From: Distichodus sexfasciatus
Taxonomy: Eukaryota > Chordata > Actinopteri > Characiformes > Distichodontidae
DNA length: 64,000 nucleotides
NCBI GenBank assembly: GCA_032718565.1
Contig: JAVGVS010000008.1
Coordinates: forward strand, 6,072,327-6,136,326
Direction of reading: 5' to 3'
Shown: one piece after another, positions 1 to 12,789 of the stretch
Position numbering within the stretch: the first letter of the stretch is position 1
Layout of the letters: each line of letters opens with the position of its first letter
Program-made: the position numbers and the translations under genes
Notes under the pieces: generated by a model
What the model was told of the DNA's origin: nothing
Database searches by the model: none
The model's input: the letters and a program-made list of their open reading frames with translations, nothing else

Positions 1-148
1 GGGTCAGCCTAATTATTTCATCTGAAGCTTTTTTTCAGATTAAAAAAAATCTGACACTACAAAAAAAAAGTAGAAAATTGAAAGAGACACTTTCTATGCG
101 TTTATAAAATAACCCAATTTAACTAATAAGTCTTCATCTACCCTAACT

Positions 149-480
149 AATTCTTTGTCCCTCCTTAATTAAAACTGTAGCGGCTGACACTAAGAAAGAA
201 AAATGTAAATATAATAAAATAATAAATGTCAAAAAATGTTCATGATAAACCAAATAAGATTACAAAGCACTTCTGTTGCTGAGGATGTATATTTTGCTTA
301 CACATGTTTAGGAGAGTTCATCCATTCATATTTCATTTATACATAAGCTTAATTCTTTGTCCATCCTTAAATGAAACCGAGTGGTGGCTAATTGTAAGAT
401 AAAAAATGTCAGTTGTAAAAATAATACATATAAAAATGTCAATAATAAACCTAATGAGTTTTATAAAGCATTTCTGTGAC
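149..480. repeat. Diverged two-copy tandem duplication, period about 202 bp
   Basis: Two blocks can be aligned by eye: about 149-278 and 351-480. Both begin with aattctttgtcc, continue with tccttaa and later share ataaacc, then aag or ttataaagcactt/catttctgt. The copies differ by many substitutions and small gaps, so the duplication is old. No coding content. Confidence 0.6.
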
Positions 481-495
481 TTTATAATTCTAATT

Positions 496-640
496 CTAAT
501 ATAATTGTAAGGGAGCGTAGCTAGACTTGTGTCTAGGTTCTGCTGTAGGCAAATGCGGAAAATCTATAAAATCTGTCAATGTAGTTTGCCAGTTCGAATA
601 TTCTGTTTGATCCTGAAATATTCCCTTTGGTATCAGTGGT
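496..640. repeat. Dispersed repeat, copy A
   Basis: It shares blocks with 2296-2560: agggagNgtagNtagacttgt, then a segment where gcggaaaatctataaaatctg here corresponds to gcagaaaatctatcaaaaagtg there, each followed by a short 'agtttgNcag' segment. Similarity in the same order and strand suggests two copies of one unidentified repeat family. The short protein-like frame across it has no recognisable domain. Confidence 0.45.
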
Positions 641-722
641 AACATTTTCATTACCCAGGAAAATAGCGAATAGCCAAAAATCTTACACAACGTAGCCACC
701 ATCAGAATGAACGAATGAATGA

Positions 723-832
<110 letters not shown>

Positions 833-1628
833 CAGACCCATATGTATATTCCTAGACTCAACATGTTAAGCAGCGCGGGCAGCGAATTTTCCTTGTCTTC
901 TTTGTTCTGCTTACTATCCTGTCGATTTGTTTGAAATCATATGGTTCATAAAAAAGGAGACACTCGCGAATATCAAACGAATGTCGAACATTAAACCAAC
1001 TTTATCAAGACTCACTTACCCTTGCTCCTTCAACTTCACAAAATATCACGTTCACTGACCAATATTAATGAGCCTTCCCCTACCACCCTGCAAAATGAAA
1101 ATTTTATCTGGATCCAGTCATGTCGAATGATTGGATCTAACTAAACTATTCCACTACGGCAAAAGCCGGAAAACCGACTTAACCGAATGAGTTTCACTGG
1201 TAAAACTCATCCAAATGATGAGGCTTCTGATCCGGATGATTTAAGCAACGTACGGAAAATACCAGTTGGTTTACGACAGTGCGCAAACAATGAGATGGAA
1301 CAGAAATGTAATCAGCTAAATTTTCCTTATTTCAGGCTGGTTCGCCATTCTCCTGACTGTGCTACTTCACTGTATGTGAGGTATGATTTTTTTACATTTA
1401 TATATTGATATGACAACAAATCTACTTGATTAGGCATAAAACAGCTTTCAGACTAAGGTAATCCAAATGGGTTTTTCTTCCCACTACAGCAGACTGCTGG
1501 CATCATGTCTGCTAACAGGAAGTACAGTTTATGTTCCTGCCCAGTTATTGTACTGTTAGTAGTTAACATTATCAGTAAAATATGGATGGAACTGGGCTAC
1601 AGGCTGCATCGCCTTCAAGGATTCAGTA

Positions 1629-1629
<1 letters not shown>

Positions 1630-1669
<40 letters not shown>

Positions 1670-1684
1670 AATAATAATAATAAC
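1630..1684. repeat. Compound microsatellite (AC)n then (AAT)n
   Basis: About nineteen AC units are followed by five AAT-type units. The His/Thr-rich frames across it are artefacts of the repeat. Confidence 0.96.
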
Positions 1685-2295
1685 ATGCAATTCATCATGC
1701 ACACACACAGATAGACCCAAATCTATTATTGGCAAATTAACTTTTACAGGCAAGTATATACAGCATAATATTTATTAATGTATCTATGAAACTTTCAGAA
1801 TAATTAGAATAATAATCAACTTTATTTTCATTTTCAAATTTTAGTGACAGCTGCAGTTAAGAATATTCCATGCACTACCTCACTCGTGAAAAATGTTGAA
1901 TGTTAGATTTTGTGAATAGATATTACATTATATTACATATTACATATTACATATTTGTACATAAGATACAAATTAAATCGGAGGATTATTTTTTCTAAAC
2001 ACAGCCCTGTGTCTGACCACACATTTCAAAGTCTGTCGGTAAGATGTAGTCGCTATAATGGATCTAATTCACACTTCTTTAAAAAATTGAAGTCTGAAAC
2101 TTATCCATTCCTTTTAATTGTTTTAAGTGGCCTTACATAAAAGACGAGCGTCGACGGGTATTTCTAAGTATTCAGTTACCCAAGCTACATTTTGTTTACA
2201 CATCAGTCACAGGAGTACTGTTCTTACGTTTATTACTTGTTTACTCGATTACTCGTCTGTGAGTTATAATTTATAATTCTGTTTGCATATATGAA

Positions 2296-2560
2296 GGGAG
2301 TGTAGGTAGACTTGTATGTGTGGGTGTGACACTGTCGTGGAGGAATCTTAAGATTAAATGACTAAAAATCAGGACTAGGTATATAATGAATATGGATGAA
2401 TATCAGGCTTTAATGGTGCAGGTTGGGGTTGGGGTCTGTGCTCGTTGTCTCTCTCAGCCAAGGGGTCCTTGGACTGAAAAAGATTGGACTCCTGCCAGAG
2501 GCAATGCAGAAAATCTATCAAAAAGTGCAGTTTGGCAGGTATTTTGAAATGTCTGTAATA
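2296..2560. repeat. Dispersed repeat, copy B
   Basis: Second and longer member of the family at 496-640, sharing its start block and its 'aaaatctat' block in the same order. The extra middle sequence (about 2330-2500) has no counterpart in copy A. The family is unidentified. Confidence 0.45.
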
Positions 2561-2946
2561 TGACCTATTGCAGTTGCAGGTCTGTAAAAAATAAGAAAGC
2601 AGTCCATGTTATAACATATTACTGCAATTCTGTTTTTATAGCAGCTATCCCATGTGTTATATTCCAACACCTAGACACCCGATTTAACAGGCTGATTAGA
2701 CGAAACAGATCTCAACAAATGAGGAACAAATATGGGCCATAATCTTCTAATGACATAATTGCAAAAATAATATATGTGTAGTTTGCAATTTCCAGGTTAG
2801 ATTAAGATCATTTGCTCCTTAAGATAATATAATACAATAACAGATAATTTGCTCCAAAAATGTTATAAAAAAGTTCTAAAAAGAACATTTACTTGTGTAT
2901 ATTTTACACAGACACAAACGAATCAGCACAAAGCGATGTGGTCCTC

Positions 2947-3060
<114 letters not shown>

Positions 3061-4809
3061 TTCAAAAATAAATATACCTAATGCATTTCAGATAATTACA
3101 CATTAACTTTCTAAAAGCTGGAAGCTGTTCTTGTAGACCTACATTTGCACTCCAAAATGCATTTAACGGTATATACAAAGCGACTCGTATTTCGTAAAAG
3201 TTGTTTATAAAACATTAAACTTATATATTGTGACTTTTGTCGGTTCCCACGCAGACGCGCACTCGTCAGCTGGGATGTTGTTTACCCGATTAGAGTTTTT
3301 GAAAAATGCGCCCGGAACGCTCCTTTACCATCAGAGACATGAAATGAGTCATTAAAGCTGTCGGAACCCGGCCCCAGTCTTCGCCCCGCACCCAGCTGCC
3401 TCACTTACCACGTCTACTAATCTGCTGTCCGCTGTCATATATCCAGCCCCGTGTTTCTCAGTGTCTTCATGACACACATATACATATTTTAAAACCATGC
3501 TTTTTGTTTTGAGCATTACGTTTACTGAAAAGACAACTGGCATTTAAACATTTTGGTGTTACTGTATTTTAAGTGCTGTAAGGAAGTGCTGTAAGTGAAC
3601 GTGAGTAATTATTTGTCGTTGTGAACACACCACTGCACAACGAAATGGGACCTTTGCATTTGACATATCCGTGAAGAAGCGGTGCTTGGGAACAGTACGT
3701 TCCTGGAGTAAATTTCACCAGGTACCTTTCTTTTACTGGTCTGTAGATTCGAAGGATCGCCCTTCTGATCAAGATACCAAAGTAAACTTTAATTATTCAC
3801 CAGAAATCTAACTGGGATTTTTTTTGCACTGGTATGAGGACTCAGCAGCAGTTAGTAAAACAATGAGAATCTAAACAGGCGGTGTACAATAATGTCTGTA
3901 GGATCGCTCACCAACCACACCAACTTGCATGATTATTCTACTGATCAAACTTCACCATATTTCACATCATGTTTTACTGTTTATTCTCATACAAAACAAT
4001 GGCATTTAATCATATAGTTCAGTCCATGCCTGTAAAGATGCAACTTTGAGCCACTCACCGAGCAGCAGGGTGTCGCCCATGAAAGTTAGTTTTTAATAAA
4101 TTTGGTCGGCCGGTTATGTCCTTTATTCAGACCAAATTTAGTCGCTGAAAAACGGCCCTGGTTAAGACCATCTGATTAGGTAACTTGCGGCTGCTTTGTA
4201 CATTGTTATATGTAGTTGTTTTACTCATCCCGCTGTACCGACAGACGTTGCTTTTGCTTTAAAAGTGTTTGTTCAGTGTTGGTTTTGCATTGATTAGTGT
4301 GCCCGTATTTTTAAATTAAATTCAACGTCAACCAAGATCTGAACTCTTTGGACCAATTTCCCAGTCTAAGATTAAGACTAATCATATACTAACTTGACAT
4401 TCAGTGGCAAAATCTCCAATGGTATTGCACCAGTCCAAGACTAGCTAATCCATGGTCTGCCAAGAAACAAGCCCTATCATGAAGATGAAGCTGCAACAGA
4501 GGGATATTATTTGGCAGCGAGTGCCATCCCAGGACAAAAAGAGGTAGAGGCTTGAAAATATGACATAAACTGTCCGTGAGCGCCTGAATTGTGTGATTTA
4601 GGCTGCACCCGTAGTTGTTGAGTTTAGCTCAGCTCGTTCATTTCGGAGAAGCATGTGCCTCCGTAGAGCTGTAAGTTTGTGTTCTGCTCATATTTTATGC
4701 ATTTTACTTATGTTATTAAATGTAAGGTTTAATATTAATATTTAGTTCTGCATTTTGAGTAAATAAGCATAAATGGCAGGCATTCCAACCTCTGCAAAAA
4801 CTCATTTCA

Positions 4810-5605
4810 GGGAGTAAAACAACTAGGATGCGTGATAGCTTCTTCCCACAAGCCATCAGACTTTTGAACTCACATCACACACTTCCCCCACACACACACC
4901 TGACTGTAGAAGAAACTCGTTTCTTGTTGTACCACTGCACTTTACTGCACCTTACCATACACCACTGTCACTTTGATGCACAATAACTACTGGTATGACA
5001 TGCACTGTCACTTTTGCACAAACATTGGCAAGCAGCTATTAATGTTTAGTAGCATTACACTGAAACATTGTACACATAAATAGCTGAATATAGTATCTGT
5101 CATATATAACCTTCACCTCCTGCACACATCCAGTGTAAAATGTCAATTTGCACCTGTTTAAAATGTTTCAGGCTATTTGCACATATACTGAACATTGCCT
5201 TTGGAAATAGTCCGATATAAGGCCTGTCTATTATAACTCTGTACCTCTCTGCACACACTCAGTGTAAAATGTCAATTTCAACCTGTTAAGAATATCGGTA
5301 TCCTGACTTTAATAAAACATGTTAGCTCTACATCTGTCTTCCTCCCTGTCTAGTCTAAATGTATATTGTATGTTGTCTTGGTTTAAATGGCAGTTTGTCT
5401 AATGCATATTTTAGTATTCTTACTTATTTTATTGTTTATTCCATGTGCCTGTGGGGTCGCGCCACCGCCTTATTTATTCTGTCTTACTGTTCTTTGTTTG
5501 TTTGCACTGGAAATAACCTGGATACGTCGTTCCCGCGCTCTATGTATCTGTACAGTATATAGAGATGGCCAATGAAGTTAATTTTTGACTTTGACTTTGA
5601 GGGAT
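4810..5605 (+). mobile_element. LINE 3' end (L2/Rex-type), truncated
   Basis: From 4810 one frame reads GSKTTRMRDSFFPQAIRLLN. The SFFPQAIRLLN motif is the C-terminal end of reverse-transcriptase ORF2 in L2/Rex/CR1-like non-LTR elements. It is followed by a long untranslated tail and, at 5583-5600, by tandem TTTGAC units, which is how these elements typically end. A related tail lies at 50,964-51,130 in a setdb1 intron; both share tgtacagtatat and the closing 'ttgactttgact'. Upstream polymerase sequence is missing, so this is a dead 5'-truncated copy. Confidence 0.8.
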
Positions 5606-5990
5606 GCCTTTAGCAGGGGTTACGTGAACGCAGTGATCCACACGCACGTTCTCTCACTCTCTCGTTCCGTCACGTGCGCGCGTCTCTCGAGTGCGCGGTG
5701 CACACGCTACTGTCTCGCGTGCAGGCTCTTGTTTGCTTGCTCTAGTTTCCGGATATTTTATTCAATTTGCGGGAACTCGGGAGCCATCAACATAGTGGAG
5801 ACTCCCGAACTTCCGGAGACTTGGGACACCTGAAATGGCAACGGGTAACGGATGTCGTGTTGCTAACGCTTAAGTTAGTCGAAAGCAGATCGGGTGCCGA
5901 AAGAAGTTAAGTTCTTACGTTACGACGTTGAAGGCTCTCCTTATCTGGCAGCCTTATCGCTATTTTCGCTTGTAGAGGGAAATCTTTACC
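5606..5990. other. CpG-dense patch next to the LINE tail
   Basis: Around 5,640-5,735 CpG dinucleotides are clustered (cacgtgcgcgcg, ctcgagtgcgcg), unlike the AT-rich surroundings. A short frame of 82 codons crosses it but has no recognisable domain. It could be a relic CpG island or promoter of a lost gene, or part of a mobile element. No TATA box, splice donor or reading frame supports a gene start. Confidence 0.35.
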
Positions 5991-6045
5991 AGAGGTTTAC
6001 ATTCAGAAATATGTTGCCTTTTTACAGTATATATATGTGATTTTG

Positions 6046-6551
6046 ATTCAGGAAACTACATTATTATTAGAAATAAGCGTTTAATTTTTATATGGCAGTT
6101 ATCTTTGCTCATATGCACTGACTTATGATATATAGCAACTTCTTCACAGGAAAGACCAAGCAGGTAACAATCTTATTTTACCCTTTACAAGTGAATTTTC
6201 AGTGGACCAAAGCATTTAACCCATTTCTTTCCTGTCAAGAAGTTGGCATATATCTCAAGTCAGTGTGCATATGAGCAAAGTTCCCTTATGAATTTAACAT
6301 GAAGAATGCTTTTGGTCCAAGCAGGTAACAAGTGACAACAAGTTGTAACATCCTGCCTACCCTTTACAAGTGAGTTTTCTGAAAACTGTGCCACATTTAA
6401 GGCATTTTCCTGCTTGCAAAGCACTGCTTATGTGTTTAAGTTCCCAGGATTTAAAGTTGCAAAATAGTTCTGGATTTTGAGTGCAAAAGAGATAATTGCC
6501 ATTATGTTCAGCAAAATGCTTTTATTTCTAATAATGTGCATTTCTGAATCA
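6046..6551. mobile_element. Palindromic MITE-like element with internal hairpin
   Basis: The outer arms are inverted: near 6046-6085 (gattcagg...acattattattagaaataa) and 6517-6551 (ttatttctaataatgtgc...ctgaatc). Inside lies a second inverted pair, tttgctcatatgcactgac (about 6105-6150) against gtcagtgtgcatatgagcaaa (about 6240-6283). The block 'aagcaggtaacaa ... ccctttacaagtgaNtttt' occurs twice, at about 6168-6204 and 6318-6374. No coding capacity. The family was not recognised. Confidence 0.65.
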
Positions 6552-6633
6552 ATCCAAATAGCGATATTGCAGCCTGGAGAGCAGTATTTAAGGTGGAATG
6601 AAAAATTTGAATAAGGAGCTGCGAATAATGAGC

Positions 6634-8760
6634 CAACTTAAGGGTCGTTTATAAGTTTACATACCCTGGCAGCTTATGGAAAGTATGTACCACTGTTTAA
6701 GGTAAACAAGAGTGATCAGGCAAAAGACAGTACTTCCATGTTTAATAAGATTCAGATGAAGCTATTGGACATATCAAAATAGCACAATCATTAAAAAAAA
6801 CATAATTGAGAAAATATCAGGATGGTCCCTGTTCAAAAGTTGCATACCCTAAGTTCTAATACTGTATTGCCCCTTTAGTACCATCAATGAGGGCTTTGTA
6901 GACTTTTAAAGTTATGGATGAGGAACTTAATTTTCTCAAATGGTAAAGTTACCAATTTTTCTTGGCAAAAAGCATCCAGGTCCTGTAAATTCTTGTGTTG
7001 TCTTGTGTGAACTGCACGTTTGAGATCTCCTCAATGCGGCTCAATTATACTGATGTCAGGAGACTGTTATGGCCACTCTAGAACCTTCACTTGTTTCTGC
7101 TGTAGCCAGTGATGGCCCGACATGGTCTTGTGTTTTGGATCATTGTCATGTCGGAAAGCAAAGTGCGTCCCATGCCCAGCTTCCGGACTGATGAGTAAAA
7201 TTTTTCCTCCAGTGTTCTCTGATAACGCACATCTATCTTTACCATCAATTCACCACATTACCTACTGGCCTTCACACACACCAGAACATCACCAGAGATC
7301 CACCCATGATCCAGCAGTCAGGAGGTGTACAGTCTATCACAGGCTTTTGTTGACCTTCTTCCAAACATTGTGGCTTATGGTAACCTCTGGCCCATGCAAC
7401 TCATTTTTTCTAGAGGCCTCCTTATGCATCTTTGAAACATCCACACCACTTTTCTTGTAGAGAAGCCTGGAGGTCGTGCAGTTATTTGTGAATTTTTTCT
7501 TGCATTCTCTGGGAGCTGTAGCTGAATTCTTTGCCGGTCTAGCTGACCGTTGCTTGTAGGCCTGTAATGATAGCCCAAAGTCACGATTCAGGTCATATCA
7601 CGATTTCTGAACCACGGTTCAATTTTACCTTTTGTACCAAAACGGGTCTGGTTATTAGCACTTATCAATATAATAATATAAGCAAAATACATGGCTGCCA
7701 AAGTCAATTAAATAAACGATCGTAAAAAATAATCGCTTCTCTGACGTGAACAGACTGTCTGTGCTGTAAACCACAAATGAAATAACAAAAAAGTAAATTA
7801 AAAAAAAAGGAAAGAAAAGAAACATTTCTCTTTTCGCTAATAGAAAAATACTGTAAAAATTAACATTGTGGACATTATTTAAGCATATACCGCCACCTAC
7901 TGGTAAACTCTACTACATTCTTTCTTACTGTAGTCCTAAATCCGGTCATATAAGCCTGAATTCTTAAATAAATAAGTAAGATGATGGATTCGTCAGATGA
8001 TTGGAAAATAGTCACATGACACGCAGTTGGAGGAGACTTCGATGAGAAAACGTATCAAATTATCTTAAATAAAATATTTAAACATCTTATGTATTAAAAT
8101 ATTAACTTAAAAAAATAATAATAGCAATTTTAAAAAGTATTGAGAAAAACCATTGACTCCTAGGCTATATCTGGATTAGAAGCTAATAAACTGGGAGTGG
8201 GCGTGGTCACAACGCGATTCTGCTTTTTCAAACCGGTTATCGTATACACATATCAATACAGGCTTAGTGGCTTGGTATCACCAGGGCCCCTCAATTTCCA
8301 CGTCTTTATAAGATTTTAAACACAGCTGATTGGTATTCTCAAATCGTTTTATATCCTTTTCCAGTTTTACAAAGTTTAAAAACCTTCTCTCTCAGCTCCT
8401 TTGACAGTTCAGCAGTGGATGAATGGAAAAGGTCAGCCTGCAGAAGCTGACTGACTTTTTTTAATACACAAACACTAATTACAAGTAAACAAGTCACAGG
8501 TGTGACAGTTACCCTTAATACTAATTTAAACCAGTGTGTGTCAATTTGTGCGTATATTTCCAGGCCAAAACTTGAAAATATTTGGGTGGTTCCACTTGTC
8601 GTTATGATTTAAAAAGATCAAACACAACTGTGTGATAATAAATGCCTTCTCCCAACTACTAACTATGAATGATATATTTTTGGCATGATCAATCATATTT
8701 TCTGGAAAAATTGCCAATATCATGCCCTGGCCAGGTATGTAAACTTATGGTTACCAACTG
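6634..8760 (-). mobile_element. Decayed Tc1-like DNA transposon, split by another element
   Basis: The terminal inverted repeats match: ataagtttacataccctgg near the left end and its near-complement ggtatgtaaacttat near 8733-8750. Read on the - strand, about 7155-6990 gives degraded Tc1 transposase: DNDPKHKT (second catalytic Asp region), then VKVLEWP, a stop, and SPDISIIEP, corresponding to the Tc1 'EWPSQSPDLNPIE' block with the third catalytic residue. Stops and frame changes show it is inactive. A typical Tc1 copy is about 1.6 kb; the excess length is explained by the insertion at 7561-8262. Confidence 0.85.
7561..8262. mobile_element. hAT-like MITE nested in the Tc1 element
   Basis: The left end CCTGTAATGATA and right end TATCAATACAGG are inverted repeats matching at 11 of 12 positions. 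The flanks are cttgtagg (7553-7560) and cttagtgg (8263-8270), an 8-bp candidate target-site duplication with two mismatches. Tc1 sequence resumes on both sides. No coding capacity was seen. hAT membership is inferred from the 8-bp duplication only. Confidence 0.65.
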
Positions 8761-9364
8761 ACATAATTATTTAGGCCCAAATGTGCACAAGTGAAATATT
8801 GTAGAGGACAGTTTGTAATAGATGTACTCTTAGAGCAACCAGCATTAATTAGAATGGTACCACTTCTTCACAATATCAGACATGTTTAACAAGTTAGTAA
8901 AACGTGAAGTAACCTCCCTGACATGGACTTGGCAGCCCTAGTAAATATAACAGCAGCATACACTGAAAAAGAATCATGTAATTGTCACAGCCCAGGTCAG
9001 CATGACATGAACCATGGTACTTTTTTTGCTAGCCTTTATTCAAAAACCAAACCTATATAGGGAAAGAGAAGCATGACATTGTTATTATATTAATAATGGC
9101 ACTAAAGCAGTATCCCATAGTACTACTCCATTTATCAGTCTTATTTTTGTCATTATTACCAGGAAGAAGAGGAGCCAAAGGTTACAGTCATCTTCCATAA
9201 CAGAAATAAGAAGAAAAAAACAATATATGCATACACATATCTGTGCCAACAGACATATATAAATATAAGAATTATACATAAGAACTAAAATATTATTTAT
9301 TAAAATGTAATATTGTATGAAGTATGATTGCCGCTACCAATTACTAGAATATAATACTAGGTAA
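8761..9364. other. Gene-free interval
   Basis: AT-rich sequence between the Tc1-like element and the tandem array. I see no gene, RNA or mobile-element hallmark in it. Confidence 0.5.
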
Positions 9365-9690
9365 AATCATACATAAAAATTGTTTATTGTTTAATATCAT
9401 ATATAATGTATAACATGATATATAAAATATGTTCTTGAAGTGAATTTATACTTTTCATCAGCAACATATCTGTTGGGTCTAAATATGAAAAGCCATACAT
9501 AGAATAAAATTGCTTATTGTTTTTCATATATAATTTATAAGATCATATATAAAGTATTATATTAAATACTAAGAGTCTCTTCAGTGCCAACAATTATGTA
9601 ATATATCTATTGTTGGGGCTAAATATGAAATCATATTACCATTGTTTATTGTTTATATATATTGTTATATGTATAAGATGATATCAAACC
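9365..9690. repeat. AT-rich tandem array, unit about 130-140 bp, 2.5 copies
   Basis: Each unit contains 'attgNttattgtttNNcatatataat', a 'gatatataaa' block and, at its end, 'ctgttggNNctaaatatgaaa'. Units start at about 9365 and 9491, and a partial third starts at about 9630. The copies are diverged by indels. No coding content. Confidence 0.6.
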
Positions 9691-9699
9691 GGAATTATC

Positions 9700-11260
9700 A
9701 TGAGTTATTTCCTTTTTTGTATGCATATATTTAATCGGGTACTGGTGTGGGAAGCTGGTGGAACATTAGAAAATCATGTGTTAATAAATTTAACAGTGTT
9801 AATAAATCATATTATTGATTAAACTCTGCTGACTGTTCATTGTATTTTATCCCATTAACTCTATAAGGGGAAGCGTGTGCTGCATTAACTCTAATGGTTT
9901 TGAATCATATAAACTGAGCAGGGGAACTGGATCAGTGTTCTGAAAGTGAAAGTGAAGAAATGAACAATGATTAAATAATTGAACTAAGGGAGTGATATTT
10001 GGTTGAAAATTATTATTTCAGTATCAGTGATTAAATCAAACAAAGTGTTACATTTTTTCTGCTTGAGAGAAAATGAAAATCAAAGTGTTAAGTCTATTTG
10101 ATGTAATAATTTATTCAAATTTTAAAAAGGAAGTTTTTTTATAAATCAAAATAAAATTAAATAAAAATAGTGTTTATTTTATTTTCTGTGCAGATGCACT
10201 TCTGCTGCAAACCCATCTTCATGCATTCCGAGGTTATATACAGTCGTTAATAATACCTTATTTTTTATATCGTGCAGGCCTAATAATACTCCCCCTTCGT
10301 TCAAGTGGGGTTGTCAAGGCGGCAAACAACAATGAGCGCCAATATTACGCTTTGACATTATGCAAAACTGTGCAACCTGATAACAACTGTCTTACTCATT
10401 GTCTAGTAGTCGGATCATAACTTCACAGAGCACCAAAAGCCGTTTCTTTTGGTCTACTGATGCGTAAAAAAAACAACCCAACCAGTTGTGATAAACTGTC
10501 GTGGATGTCCAGCAACCAAATATTAAAACAGATACCGCTTAAAAAGTGGGGTTTAACGATTAGGAACGGAAGGGTGGCAGTGTTTTGAAGTTCTTATTTA
10601 GTAATTAGTAATATGAAACTCACAGTAAGCTCCCTATGAGAAACCTTCCATATTTTTTAAGTGGCACATCTTCAAGTGATCCAATGAGCAAGACATGATT
10701 TCGGGACAAGTATACACCCTGAGTCTGAGTGGCCGAGCTCCGCTAAGCGGGTGAATGTAAGGCGAGGTTAACATAAAAATGGGGGAAAGTTGAAGTCCCT
10801 ACAACAAGACCATTAAAACTCCAAATTCATGTCTTAGGGACATAGATAGATAGTAGTTAGAGAATTGTATTTTACTAATTCGATTTCTGCAATAATGTAC
10901 AAAGTGTTTAAAAAGAAATCAAAATAGACTGTCCTGTTAAAAATAACCTTTAAAAAATTTTTTTGCTTTTATAAGTATGCAGTATCTGTGAAGACTAATG
11001 TAATTCAACGTAAAGTTCATATAGTAGGAAAATATCATGAAAAATATCGTTAAATAACAACATACCAGTTCTATCAACGCTTTCAATATGAGCTTTTACA
11101 TGACGCCTCCACACCAAGGTAAGACATTTTAAAGGACTCCGCCATTACCACATAATTTTGTTATGTTTGGATGATTTACTTTTGTTTTGAAAGAAGTTGT
11201 AAATTGTAAATTTAAAAAGGAAAGAAACAGTATGAGATACACTCTTGATTGATGATGTAT
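9700..11260. other. Gene-free interval
   Basis: Mixed AT-rich sequence with a slightly more GC-rich part (10,300-10,800). No frame with recognisable homology and no convincing exon boundaries. Nothing further can be said. Confidence 0.5.
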
Positions 11261-11272
11261 GTAGCATCTAAT

Positions 11273-11845
11273 TAGCCCAGGGTCATAAGCCTTCAGGGCC
11301 CTAAGAATTTACTTGGGGGGCCCTTCTGTGCCACCAATATGACTACAATTATTGTCAATCCTTGACATTATTCGCACACTATAAATCTAACACAAATCTA
11401 ATATAAATGTTATTTTTTAGAAGTTGTGTTAGTTTATACCATACTCAATAAGCTTTTACCTTGCTATGATCTTTCTTAATTGTAACAGTAGCAAACCCAC
11501 AGGAGTAGTCAGGTGTTAATTTGCACTTTAACATTCAAAGTTCCAGTACCAGTCGGCATACTTAATGTGGTGTACTGAAAAAGTGGCAAAAATAAACTAG
11601 TAGAAAATGCTCTTGTATGGCTGTCATATTCAACTGTGCATGCATCCTGCAGCAGCCAGTTAAATAATATTGCGTTGTTTTTTAAATTGAATAATGGATT
11701 TCATTTACCAATATGATATCAACTGAAATATTAAAAACATATATAAATTAAAAACAAAAAACGATGTAATTTCATGTATTCTTTGGGGCCCCTGAAATAC
11801 GGGCCCCAAGCAGCCGCTTAGTTCGTTATGCCTTTGGGCCGGCTC
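11273..11845. mobile_element. Probable DNA-transposon MITE upstream of riiad1
   Basis: The ends look like imperfect inverted repeats: agcccagggtcataagcc on the left and ggcNttatgcctttgggccggct on the right. GGGGCCC-type blocks lie just inside each end (ggggggccc near 11,315 and ggggcccctgaaatacgggcccc near 11,786). The interior is AT-rich and non-coding. No target-site duplication could be read with confidence, so the family is unassigned. Confidence 0.45.
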
Positions 11846-12789
11846 TTCTGAATTAGCCAGGTGACGAGCCTTTCGAACGCACACGTTCCTGTGCTGTTGT
11901 GTATTGTCGCTTAGCAACATGTCTGCTTTCCGTCACAGCCCAGTGAGTGAAATTTCGAAGGAGGTAAAGAGAAGGGAAGGTCGAACAGATGGGGGAACCG
12001 AGGCCCAGAGAAACTAGACATCGGCACTGGAGCACTCGAACAGCAAGAAAAACTGCGACAGTTTAAGGTAATGAGAGCTTTGTTGTCAACATCGAACAGA
12101 AACTAAAAACCAGAAGCATTGTTTAAATATACTGTATACGTCCTTGTCCATTTTAATGTTGACTCGTTAAGATGTTCTTCACTGTATGGTACGCATAAAA
12201 ACATGGGTAAGACAAGACATGGCACAGTACTCGTGGCTATTTTTGGCTGGAATTGGGTACCAAACAACTGCAATTTGGTAGTACCCAACCTACTGCTTGT
12301 CTAACTCAGTTCTGGCTACATGCGATGGTATTGATTAAACCGATTGAAAAAGTTGTTTCAAATGTTTGTACCTGTCAAATGTTTACTCACCGTAAAACGT
12401 ACATATCTGCGGTACAAGACAGGCAAGAACAGAAAGCATGTACGAGCAGAACCGATCGGGCAACTGAACGGACTGGATTAATTACAAGGTTAATTACATT
12501 ATCAGTCGCAATTCGTGATGAGGTGATTATGTTGGCAGAGTGCTCCATAAGCAAAATATTTTAAAAAATACAATTTTATAACTGTCTTCTAGGAATGGCA
12601 CAAAAACCACACAGACAAGGACTAGAGTAATGGCAAAAAAAGCTTGCATCGTATATATAATAAAGTGGTTAAATTTATGTATTTCCTTTAGATCAAGACA
12701 AAGATAGATAATGAAAGGTATCTGAGGGATCATCCAGAGGTGGAGGTGATGCTGAGTGGTTTTCTAAGGTAAAGGACAATGATTTTTTT

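Noticed and set aside
7122..7460. 112-codon + strand frame
   Set aside because: Runs antisense through a decayed Tc1-like transposon; the recognisable transposase blocks are on the - strand.
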